Source of the DNA: an uncultured Pseudomonadota bacterium
GTDB taxonomy: Bacteria > Pseudomonadota > Gammaproteobacteria > Burkholderiales > Usitatibacteraceae
NCBI GenBank assembly: GCA_946885905.1
Contig: CAMPHL010000086.1
Span: forward strand, 1-8,326
DNA: 8,326 nucleotides
Direction of reading: 5' to 3'
Shown piece by piece: positions 1-4,913 of this stretch (positions are counted from its first letter, which is position 1; each line of letters opens with the position of its first letter). Made by a program: the position numbers and the translations under genes. The notes below the pieces were generated by a model. That model did no database searches, had not been told where the DNA came from, and saw nothing but the letters and a program-made list of their open reading frames with translations.

Positions 1-187
1 GAGGAAAGACTCGATGAAACGCTTCCTGCTTCTTCCGGCCCTGGCGCTCGCCTCGCGCGGATTCATGCGCCGCCCCACAGCCAGGCCGCGCCGCGCACCC
101 CCGAGGAGTCGCCGTGGCGCGGTGGCAGCAGGCGCGTGCGCACTTCGTCGGAGAACACATGGCCCGACCAAAGCCGCGGCACGTTGA
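1..187 (+). pseudogene. Possible truncated start of an exported-protein gene
   Basis: A good Shine-Dalgarno sequence (GAGGA, 1-5) sits 8 nt before an ATG at 14. The first residues, MKRFLLLPALALAS, look like the positive and hydrophobic parts of a Sec signal peptide. No cleavage site follows. From about 60 the frame continues only as an Arg/Pro/Ala-rich shadow antisense to the mak gene, and it stops at 185-187 (57 codons). A real exported protein would not be expected to run antisense through the end of an intact kinase gene, so I read this as the 5' remnant of a gene cut off by deletion or rearrangement near 55-65. A chance signal-like ORF or an assembly join are alternatives. Little sequence is available to the left, so confidence is low. 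Confidence 0.25.
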
Positions 188-962
188 CGTACAGGCGCCG
201 CGCGTTGGAAAGGCCGCCGCCCAGCACGATGGCCTCCGGATCGAGGACGTTGATGACCGAGGCGAGCGACCGCGCGAGCCGCGCCTCGTAGCGAGCGAGC
301 GTAGCCTCGCATGAGGCATCGCCCTCGCGCGCGCCAGCCACGATCCGCTCGGCGGAGATCTGCACGCCCGTCGTACGCATGTGATCGGCAGCGAGGCCCG
401 GACCCGAGAGATACGTTTCGATGCAGCCGCTGCGGCCGCAATAGCAAGGCGGCAGCGGCAGGTCCGCCGCCTGCGGCGCCGGAAGGGGATTGTGGCCCCA
501 CTCGCCCGCGATCGCATTCGCGCCATCGAGCGCGCGTCCATCGATCACCACGCCACCGCCCACGCCCGTACCGAGGATCACGCCGAAGACCACGCGCGCA
601 CCGGCCGCGGCGCCATCGACGGCTTCCGAGAGCGCGAAGCAGTTGGCATCGTTGGCGATGCGGATCTCGCGACCAAGCCGCCGCTCGAGATCCTGCTTGA
701 GCGCTCGCCCGTTGAGGCAGGTGGAGTTCGCGTTCTTGACGCGGCCGCTCGCGAGCGATATCGCGCCGGGCGTGGCCACCCCCACGCTCGCAGGTCTGCC
801 CAGCTCGCGCTCGGCCTCGTCCACGAGGCGCCCCACGGCCTCGACCGTGGCCTCGTAGTCCCCGGCCGGCGTCGCGACGCGGCGACGCAGGCGCAGCGCG
901 CCGGACTCGTCCAGCGCCGCGAGCTCGATCTTGGTGCCCCCCAGGTCTATCCCGATCCGCAT
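63..962 (-). CDS. mak: ROK-family fructokinase / manno(fructo)kinase
   Basis: A 299-residue cytoplasmic sugar kinase expected to use ATP to phosphorylate fructose (and often mannose) at C6, feeding glycolysis. The N-terminal phosphate-binding motif is IGIDLGGTK (3-11). The catalytic Asp is in NDAN (D105), and a second glycine-rich ATP motif, GTGVGGG, is at 131-137. The sugar-binding segment EWGHNPLP is at 154-161. The ROK zinc site is CxCGxxGC, with H157, C173, C175 and C180. The C-terminus HGDSSGVRGAAWLW (283-296) is the usual end of the Mak subgroup, and the length matches E. coli Mak (about 302), so the gene is complete. The ATG at 962 gives the expected start directly before the phosphate loop. 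No Shine-Dalgarno sequence precedes it; a TATAGT hexamer 8 nt upstream suggests a leaderless or near-leaderless mRNA. It is divergent from the DUF3606 gene. N-acetylglucosamine kinase is a less likely alternative. Confidence 0.92.
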   Translation of the reverse strand: MRIGIDLGGTKIELAALDESGALRLRRRVATPAGDYEATVEAVGRLVDEAERELGRPASVGVATPGAISLASGRVKNANSTCLNGRALKQDLERRLGREIRIANDANCFALSEAVDGAAAGARVVFGVILGTGVGGGVVIDGRALDGANAIAGEWGHNPLPAPQAADLPLPPCYCGRSGCIETYLSGPGLAADHMRTTGVQISAERIVAGAREGDASCEATLARYEARLARSLASVINVLDPEAIVLGGGLSNARRLYVNVPRLWSGHVFSDEVRTRLLPPRHGDSSGVRGAAWLWGGA

Positions 963-970
963 CCGGCAGG

Positions 971-976
971 ACTATA
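971..976 (-). promoter_or_regulatory. Candidate -10 box of mak
   Basis: Read on the minus strand this is TATAGT, five of six matches to TATAAT, ending 8 nt before the mak ATG. Transcription would begin within about 1-3 nt of the start codon, giving an almost leaderless message, which fits the absence of a Shine-Dalgarno sequence. No convincing -35 box is visible 16-18 nt upstream. The core CTATAG is palindromic, so it could also serve the divergent DUF3606 gene. Confidence 0.35.
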
Positions 977-1036
977 GGCGAAACGCGGCGCCGCGAAACA
1001 CCTCCAACTTCGACTACCTGGAGAAAGGGAACCCCG

Positions 1037-1222
1037 ATGAGCGACGACAAGGCCAAGCGCGGATCGCCCGATCGCGACCGCATCGACATGAGCGACGAGG
1101 ACGAGGTGCGCAACTGGACCCAGTCCCTCGGTGTCTCGAAGGACGAGCTGCAGCGCGCGGTCCAGGCCGCCGGCGACCGCGCCGACAAGGTGCGGGAGTG
1201 GCTGGGAAGCCGCTCGCGCTAG
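1037..1222 (+). CDS. DUF3606 domain-containing small protein
   Basis: A 61-residue, highly charged soluble protein that is almost entirely one DUF3606 domain. The diagnostic pattern is visible: DRDRIDMSDEDEVRNW (13-28), then a short helix containing LGVSKDELQRAV (31-42), then a second helix with a conserved Gly and VREWLG (52-57). The family is common in proteobacteria as single-domain proteins or as C-terminal tails, and its function is not established. The acidic/basic helical pattern resembles a small helix-turn-helix or protein-interaction module, but that is inference. The start at 1037 is supported by AAGGGA (1025-1030), 6 nt upstream. There is no signal peptide. It is divergent from mak and followed after 20 nt by a strong hairpin terminator, so it is probably transcribed alone. 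Confidence 0.85.
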   Translation: MSDDKAKRGSPDRDRIDMSDEDEVRNWTQSLGVSKDELQRAVQAAGDRADKVREWLGSRSR

Positions 1223-1242
1223 ATTCGCGAGTGGGGAAGCAA

Positions 1243-1271
1243 CGCGGGCCCTTCGGGGCCCGCGGTCGTTT
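1243..1271. terminator. Bidirectional rho-independent-type terminator with UUCG loop
   Basis: A perfect 9-bp GC stem (CGCGGGCCC at 1243-1251 with GGGCCCGCG at 1256-1264) closes a TTCG tetraloop. C(UUCG)G is an exceptionally stable RNA loop. The + strand continues into GTCGTTT, a short weak T-tract. It lies between the convergent stops of the DUF3606 gene (1222) and the secreted-protein gene (1272), so it probably ends both transcripts. Confidence 0.75.
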
Positions 1272-1691
1272 CTAGCGCGCGGCGATCGTGTCGGGCGCGG
1301 CGGTGACCGAGCCCTGGATCACTCGAGTGCGCCCGTTGCCGATCTGCACTTCGCCGCCGATGAGGGCGGCCTGGATCTGGTCGGCGCTGGGCTGCTTCAC
1401 GCCGAGCGAGCTGAGCGTCGAACGCGCCTTCGAAAGCGCGGCGTCGACCTCCTCCTCGGACATCGGCGCCGGCGGCGTGAAGCCCGCGAGGCTGCGCGTG
1501 TTGTTGGGGCCCTGCGTGACGAGCATCACGGTCTTGCCGCTCTGCAGGCCGCTTACGAGCGAGTCGGCGTTGGACTTGCCCCCCGCCCAGGTGGAATAGC
1601 GCGACGACAGGCTGCGCGAATCGCCGGGGCCGACGGCGGCGAGCGCGGGCAGTGCGATGAAAGCGAGCGTTGCGGCGACGATTCGGATCAT
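1272..1691 (-). CDS. Secreted/periplasmic protein of unknown function
   Basis: A 139-residue protein starting MIRIVAATLAFIALPALA, a classic Sec signal peptide likely cleaved near residues 18-19. The mature part has no cysteine. It contains a segment ending in FTPP (71-74), an acidic helix (78-95), and a C-terminal block GVKQPSADQIQAALIGGEV (97-115) followed by a short strand-turn (GNGRTRVIQG). From memory, this arrangement (FTPP, then a G-x-x-x-P-x-x-x-Q-x-x-A-A-L-x-G-G module) resembles small exported proteins common in betaproteobacteria and annotated as hypothetical. I know no function for it. The start at 1691 is chosen for a near-perfect Shine-Dalgarno AAGGAGG 8 nt upstream and immediate entry into the signal peptide. 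An in-frame ATG at 1727, 12 codons upstream, would add a longer positive n-region and remains possible. The gene is divergent from the membrane-protein gene. Confidence 0.8.
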   Translation of the reverse strand: MIRIVAATLAFIALPALAAVGPGDSRSLSSRYSTWAGGKSNADSLVSGLQSGKTVMLVTQGPNNTRSLAGFTPPAPMSEEEVDAALSKARSTLSSLGVKQPSADQIQAALIGGEVQIGNGRTRVIQGSVTAAPDTIAAR

Positions 1692-1720
1692 GTGCGAAGC
1701 CTCCTTGGTCAGCTTCGCAC
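1692..1720 (-). promoter_or_regulatory. 5'UTR hairpin presenting the Shine-Dalgarno in its loop
   Basis: On the minus strand the leader reads GTGCGAAGC, then an 11-nt loop TGACCAAGGAG, then GCTTCGCAC, then directly the ATG at 1691. The two 9-nt arms are perfectly complementary. The loop displays AAGGAG, and the last G of AAGGAGG is the first base of the closing arm. The stem abuts the start codon. Such a structure could raise translation by exposing the ribosome site, modulate it through temperature or a binding protein, or stabilise the mRNA 5' end. The base pairing is directly visible; the role is inference. Confidence 0.6.
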
Positions 1721-1734
1721 TGTGCATGCGTGCG

Positions 1735-1763
1735 ATTACAGGCGAACCGGGGCGCCCCATCAC
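1735..1763 (-). promoter_or_regulatory. Candidate promoter of the secreted-protein gene
   Basis: On the minus strand, TGTAAT (1740-1735) matches five of six bases of the -10 consensus. A weak -35, GTGATG (1763-1758), lies 17 nt upstream. The predicted transcription start near 1728 would give a leader of about 36 nt made up almost wholly of the hairpin at 1692-1720. It would also place the in-frame ATG at 1727 at the very 5' end of the message. Confidence 0.4.
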
Positions 1764-1790
1764 CGGACGGACCACGAGAGCGTCGCGCAG

Positions 1791-1806
1791 CTACACGTAC
1801 GTGCAG
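1791..1806. promoter_or_regulatory. Palindrome in the divergent control region
   Basis: CACGTACGTG (1794-1803) is a perfect 10-bp palindrome. With flanking CT and AG it extends to 16 bp with one mismatched pair. It lies in the 176-bp gene-free stretch between the divergent secreted-protein and membrane-protein genes, about 62 bp before the ATG at 1868. This is a plausible operator position, but it occurs once only, so chance is not excluded. Confidence 0.3.
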
Positions 1807-1867
1807 GCGTCGTGAGCCTGCTGGTAGGATCGCGTCATTGCGCGCGTAGGACTGCACCGCTCGACGC

Positions 1868-2551
1868 ATGAACCTCGTGATCGTCGCCACCATCGCCGCC
1901 GGGCTGCTCCTCGACCAGCACTGGGTGTTTCACGGGCAGCTGCTCGTGAACCTCGCCGCCTGGGCGGTCTTCTTCACGCTGTGGTTCAACCGTCCCGAAC
2001 GCGAGCGCCCCGCCCTCTTCGCCTGCCTCGCGTTCGCGACCGCGGGCGAGATTTTCCTTTCGCTCGTGTGGGGCCTTTACGAATACCGCCTCGGCAACAT
2101 CCCGCTGTTCGTGCCGCCGGGCCACGTGCTGCTTTTCTTCCTCGGCACGCAGATCGCCGCGCGCATCCCGGATCGCGGCGAGTGGTGGGTGGCCGCGCTC
2201 GCTGCACCGCTCATCGCAACATTCGCATGGTCGGGCCGCGACACGCTGGGGCCGCTGCTCTTCGCGATGTTCCTCGCGTGCATGTGGGTCTCGCCCGCGC
2301 GCAAGCTCTACGCGACGATGTTCGTGCTCTCGCTCGCGATGGAGCTCTACGGGACCTGGATCGGGAACTGGACCTGGGCCGCGGACGTGCCGTGGCTGGG
2401 GCTCACCGCCGACAACCCGCCGCTCGCGGCGGGTGCCTTCTACTGCGTGCTCGACTGGTTGGTCGTAGCGGTGGCGGGCAGGCCCATCTCGACCCCGAGC
2501 ATCGCCTCGCACCAGGCGGCGACCCTGAGCGCGCGCTCGTCGTCGCGGTAG
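1868..2551 (+). CDS. Multi-pass integral membrane protein, unknown function
   Basis: A 227-residue inner-membrane protein with about eight hydrophobic segments (roughly 1-17, 24-40, 48-70, 78-98, 105-121, 126-141, 147-165 and 186-204). It has conserved-looking polar residues in or beside the membrane: E61, YEYR (71-74), PPGH (83-86), an E159-L-Y-G-T-W motif followed by GNWTW (166-170), an NPP turn (183-185) and D196. Such buried charged residues suggest an enzyme or transporter rather than a passive anchor. I do not recognise the family. The start at 1868 is the first possible one, because an in-frame stop lies at 1847-1849; no good Shine-Dalgarno sequence is present. The last 24 residues (204-227) are polar and Ser-rich and unlike the rest. 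They are encoded opposite the 3' end of the amidase gene, so this tail may be a read-through extension after loss of an earlier stop. Confidence 0.75.
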   Translation: MNLVIVATIAAGLLLDQHWVFHGQLLVNLAAWAVFFTLWFNRPERERPALFACLAFATAGEIFLSLVWGLYEYRLGNIPLFVPPGHVLLFFLGTQIAARIPDRGEWWVAALAAPLIATFAWSGRDTLGPLLFAMFLACMWVSPARKLYATMFVLSLAMELYGTWIGNWTWAADVPWLGLTADNPPLAAGAFYCVLDWLVVAVAGRPISTPSIASHQAATLSARSSSR

Positions 2552-3813
2552 CGGCCGACGACCTGCAATCCCAGCGGCAGGCCCCTGGGGCCGCGCCCCG
2601 AAGGAATCGAAACCGCCGGCAGGCCCGCCTGCGTCCAGAGCGAAGCGAAGGTCGGGTCGCCCGTGCCCGAGAGCCCCTCGGGAGCCTCACCGGGGGCGGG
2701 GATGGTCACGATCGCGTCGAACCGCGCGAGGTTCGTATACAGCCACTGGCGATAGTGGTCGCGCTTCTCCCGCGCGCGCGTGTACATCTCGGGGGTCAGG
2801 CGATGGCCGCGATCGAGCAGCTCCTGCAGCGCCGGCGACAGGCGGATCCGATGGCGCGACTCCACCGAGAAGAAGCTCTTGACGGCCTCCCGCGCCACGA
2901 TGATCCAGAGGTTGTCCCAGGCCTCCTCGAAGAACTTCGGCAGCACGAGCTCCTTCACCTGCGCGCCCGCCCCGGCGAGCTTGGCCACGCACTCGTCGAA
3001 ATGCGCGCGCTGGTGCTCCGTGGCAGCCGGCCATTTCGGCGTGCGCACGATCGCGAGACGCGGCGATTCGGGGAAGGGCTCGAGCGGCACGTGCAGCGTC
3101 GAGAGCGGACCGCGGATGCAGGTCGCCTCGTCGCGGTTGTCCTGGCCCATGAGGCAGGCGCCGAACCATGCGGCATCGGCGACGGAGCGCGCGAACACGC
3201 CCACGGTATCGGTGCTCGGCGCGAACGGATGGATGCCGCTGCGCGAGATCGCGCCGAAGCTGGGCTTGTAGCCCACCACGCCGCAGAAGGCCGCGGGACG
3301 GATCACCGAGCCCAGGGTCTGCGTGCCGATCGCGACCGGGACGAAGCCCGCCGCGACCGCCGCGGCCGAGCCGCTGGAGGAGCCCCCCGGCGTGTGGTTC
3401 GGGTTCCAGGGATTGCGTGTCTTGCCCGGCGTGCGGAAGGCGAATTCGGTAGTCACGGTCTTGCCCATGACCAGGCCGCCCAATGCCTCGAGGCGGCGGA
3501 CGACCCAGGCCGAAAGGCTCGGGACGTTGGTCTGGTAGATGCGCGAGCCCATGCGCGTGGGGATGCCGCGGGTGTTGATGATGTCCTTCACCCCGACCGG
3601 GATGCCGTAGAGCGGAAGGTCCGCGAGGATTCCTCCGGCGCGCTCCTCGGCGTCGGCCATCGCGCGCGAGGCGTCGAACCACTCCCAGGCCTGGATGCGG
3701 GGTTCGAGCTGGTTGATGCGGGCCGAGCATGACGCCACGTAGTCCTGGACGGTGGCGCGGCCCTCGCGGTAGGCGCGGAGCGTGTCGAGAAGACCGAGGG
3801 GGTAAAGATCCAT
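2440..3813 (-). CDS. Amidase signature (AS) family amidase
   Basis: A 457-residue enzyme that hydrolyses a C-N bond in an amide through a Ser-cisSer-Lys triad. The triad is visible: K76 in IPVGVKDI, S145 in the glycine/serine loop GGSSSGSA (143-150), and nucleophile S169 in GTQTLGSVIRP. The 24-residue spacing of the two serines matches GatA-type enzymes. The nucleophile loop has Gln and Leu where GatA has Asp and Gly, a variant I associate with stand-alone amidases rather than the Glu-tRNA(Gln) amidotransferase. No gatC or gatB lies nearby, and the chain is slightly short for GatA. No signal peptide is present, so it is cytoplasmic. The substrate is unknown; small amides, allophanate-like compounds or aryl amides are possible. 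The ATG at 3813 gives the usual AS N-terminus but has no Shine-Dalgarno, only an A-rich leader. Its 3' end overlaps the membrane-protein gene by 112 bp. A GlcG-like gene lies 79 bp upstream on the same strand. Confidence 0.88.
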   Translation of the reverse strand: MDLYPLGLLDTLRAYREGRATVQDYVASCSARINQLEPRIQAWEWFDASRAMADAEERAGGILADLPLYGIPVGVKDIINTRGIPTRMGSRIYQTNVPSLSAWVVRRLEALGGLVMGKTVTTEFAFRTPGKTRNPWNPNHTPGGSSSGSAAAVAAGFVPVAIGTQTLGSVIRPAAFCGVVGYKPSFGAISRSGIHPFAPSTDTVGVFARSVADAAWFGACLMGQDNRDEATCIRGPLSTLHVPLEPFPESPRLAIVRTPKWPAATEHQRAHFDECVAKLAGAGAQVKELVLPKFFEEAWDNLWIIVAREAVKSFFSVESRHRIRLSPALQELLDRGHRLTPEMYTRAREKRDHYRQWLYTNLARFDAIVTIPAPGEAPEGLSGTGDPTFASLWTQAGLPAVSIPSGRGPRGLPLGLQVVGRYRDDERALRVAAWCEAMLGVEMGLPATATTNQSSTQ

Positions 3814-3824
3814 TTTTTTATAGC

Positions 3825-3848
3825 TTTTCGGGCGCTAACCGCCGAAAA
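3825..3848 (-). promoter_or_regulatory. Inverted repeat upstream of the amidase gene
   Basis: TTTTCGG (3825-3831) and CCGAAAA (3842-3848) form a perfect 7-bp inverted repeat around a 10-bp spacer. It begins 11 bp upstream of the amidase ATG in a locally AT-rich stretch that also holds TATAAA (3822-3817, minus strand). The position suits a repressor operator or a leader hairpin for the amidase. A terminator role for the upstream GlcG-like gene is also possible. Nothing else shows which is right. Confidence 0.3.
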
Positions 3849-3858
3849 ACAGCGGCTT

Positions 3859-3879
3859 GGACCGACATTTTGCCGGTCC
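3859..3879 (-). terminator. Probable terminator of the GlcG-like gene
   Basis: On the minus strand, GGACCGGC and GTCGGTCC pair as an 8-bp stem (with one G-U) around AAAAT, starting 13 nt after the GlcG-like stop codon. The wobble becomes a mismatch on the + strand, so the structure favours minus-strand RNA. A GTTTTT run follows about 8 nt later rather than immediately, so termination may be partial, letting some transcripts continue into the amidase gene. Confidence 0.4.
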
Positions 3880-3892
3880 GCAGGAGCGATTG

Positions 3893-4321
3893 CTAGCTCA
3901 GCACCGCCTGCAGCGCATGGATGCCCGCCAGGGCCACGGCCTCGTCATCCGTGGCCTTGACGCCGGAAACCCCAATCGCGCCAATGACTTGGCCATCGAT
4001 TTCGAGGGGAACACCCCCCTGCAGTACCGCCATGCCCTGGGCGATGGAAAGGAACGCGAACCGGCCGTTGTTGACCGACTCCTCGAGCAATCTCGTGGGC
4101 CTTTTCCAGGCCACGGCCGCCCGGGCTTTGGCCACCGCGGTGTCGCAGCTGGACCACTGGGTGCCGTCTATGCGGTGGACCATGATCGGGTGGCCGCCCT
4201 CGTCGACGATCGCGATGACCACCTTCCAGCCGCCCCGCGTGGCTTCGGCTTCGCACGCGGCCATGGCGACCCGGGCGGCTTCGAGGGTGAGCACCTTGCG
4301 GGTGGGCAGTTGCAGGGACAT
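3893..4321 (-). CDS. GlcG/HbpS-family heme-binding-like protein (DUF336)
   Basis: A 142-residue single-domain protein of the GlcG/HbpS/PduO C-terminal family. Family landmarks are the strand-turn VIAIVDEGGHPIMVHRIDG (35-53), the helix KARAAVAWKRPT (65-76), and the C-terminal GGVPLEIDGQVIGAIGVSG (102-120) followed by DDEAVALAG (125-133). Members bind heme, cobalamin-related ligands or small organic acids, or stabilise partner enzymes; GlcG itself is encoded in the glycolate operon but its role is unclear. No signal peptide is visible, so this copy is probably cytoplasmic, unlike secreted Streptomyces HbpS. No Shine-Dalgarno precedes the ATG at 4321; a TATCAT hexamer 10 nt upstream suggests a nearly leaderless message. 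It is divergent from dsbB (43 bp apart) and precedes the amidase gene on the same strand, but a hairpin between them makes a shared operon uncertain. Confidence 0.85.
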   Translation of the reverse strand: MSLQLPTRKVLTLEAARVAMAACEAEATRGGWKVVIAIVDEGGHPIMVHRIDGTQWSSCDTAVAKARAAVAWKRPTRLLEESVNNGRFAFLSIAQGMAVLQGGVPLEIDGQVIGAIGVSGVKATDDEAVALAGIHALQAVLS

Positions 4322-4331
4322 GGCGGAATCG

Positions 4332-4358
4332 ATGATAACGCGGCCCGGGTAAAATCAA
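4332..4358 (-). promoter_or_regulatory. Candidate promoter of the GlcG-like gene
   Basis: Minus strand: TTGATT (4358-4353), a 15-bp spacer, then TATCAT (4337-4332), five of six matches to the -10 consensus. The spacer is shorter than the ideal 17. The -10 ends 10 nt before the ATG, which predicts a leader of about 3 nt. It overlaps the dsbB promoter region, so the two divergent genes may compete for polymerase. Confidence 0.4.
4350..4355 (+). promoter_or_regulatory. Candidate -10 box of dsbB
   Basis: TAAAAT matches five of six bases of TATAAT and ends 9 nt before the dsbB ATG. The predicted transcription start lies within about 2-3 nt of the start codon, and no Shine-Dalgarno is present in the gap, so the message may be leaderless. 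No clear -35 is seen at the right distance. Confidence 0.4.
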
Positions 4359-4364
4359 GCGCTT

Positions 4365-4862
4365 ATGCTGAATCGATCGATCTTCGCGGCGATCGCCGCG
4401 CTCTGCCTCGCCTTCATCCTCACGGCCATCTTCTACTTCCAGGAGCAACTGGGGCTCGAACCCTGCCCGATGTGCATCCTGTCGCGCTATACGTTCATCC
4501 TGATCGCAGTGATCGCCCTCGTGGCCGCGATCCACGGCCCCCAGGGTCTCGCGCTCAAGGTCTACGGGGGGGTGCTGGCACTGCTGGCCGTGGCGGGCAT
4601 CGGCGTTTCCATCCGGCATTCCTACCTGCAGCACTTCCCCCCGAAGATCGAGTCCTGCGGCGCCGACCTCGACTTCATCCTGAACACCATGCCGCTCGCC
4701 CAGGCGCTGCCGCGCATCTTCCAGGGCACCGGGAGCTGCTCGAAGGTCGACTGGACGTTCCTGGGACTTTCGATCCCGGAATGGGCCGGCATCTGGTACG
4801 CCATCTTCCTCGCCGCCGCCATCTGGATGGCCTTCGTACGCCCGCGCCGCGCGGGGGTCTGA
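4365..4862 (+). CDS. dsbB: Disulfide bond formation protein DsbB
   Basis: A 165-residue inner-membrane oxidoreductase that reoxidises periplasmic DsbA and passes the electrons to ubiquinone or menaquinone. Four transmembrane helices are visible (about 5-24, 42-58, 66-83 and 140-157). The first periplasmic loop carries the redox pair C34-P-M-C37, followed at +4 by R41, equivalent to the quinone-contacting Arg48 of E. coli DsbB. The second loop carries the DsbA-reacting pair, C98 and C125, with the usual spacing. The C-terminal SIPEWAGIWY (136-145) is typical of the family. Length is slightly below the roughly 176 residues of E. coli DsbB. An extra cysteine, C14, lies in the first helix. No dsbA lies in the window. 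The ATG at 4365 lacks a Shine-Dalgarno. A 17-bp hairpin begins 1 nt after the stop codon, so the gene is probably transcribed alone. Confidence 0.95.
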   Translation: MLNRSIFAAIAALCLAFILTAIFYFQEQLGLEPCPMCILSRYTFILIAVIALVAAIHGPQGLALKVYGGVLALLAVAGIGVSIRHSYLQHFPPKIESCGADLDFILNTMPLAQALPRIFQGTGSCSKVDWTFLGLSIPEWAGIWYAIFLAAAIWMAFVRPRRAGV

Positions 4863-4863
4863 A

Positions 4864-4900
4864 AAGCGAAAACGCCGCGCGGCGCGCGGCGTTTTCGCTT
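4864..4900. terminator. Bidirectional terminator, perfect 17-bp stem
   Basis: Arms 4864-4880 and 4884-4900 are perfect reverse complements around a 3-nt loop (GGC). Each arm ends in an A-run or T-run, so AAGCGAAAA lies before and TTTTCGCTT after the GC core in both directions. This symmetric design suits termination of both convergent genes: dsbB ends at 4862 and the small exported-protein gene ends at 4914. Confidence 0.85.
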
Positions 4901-4913
4901 GGGCGACGGGCGC

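Noticed and set aside
381..977. A 198-codon open frame on + antisense to mak
   Set aside because: Its composition mirrors the antisense of ROK kinase motifs; it has no ribosome site and no motif.
1272..1775. Longer 167-residue form of the secreted protein starting at 1775
   Set aside because: It would place 28 residues before the signal peptide and start upstream of the likely promoter. The strong Shine-Dalgarno supports 1691.
1981..3732. A 583-codon open frame on + antisense to the amidase
   Set aside because: It is Arg/Ala/Gly-rich with no recognisable motif and lies opposite a gene with a complete catalytic triad. It is a GC-rich shadow frame.
2440..3813. GatA subunit of the Glu-tRNA(Gln) amidotransferase
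   Set aside because: There is no gatB or gatC nearby, and the nucleophile loop reads GTQTLGS rather than the GatA form.
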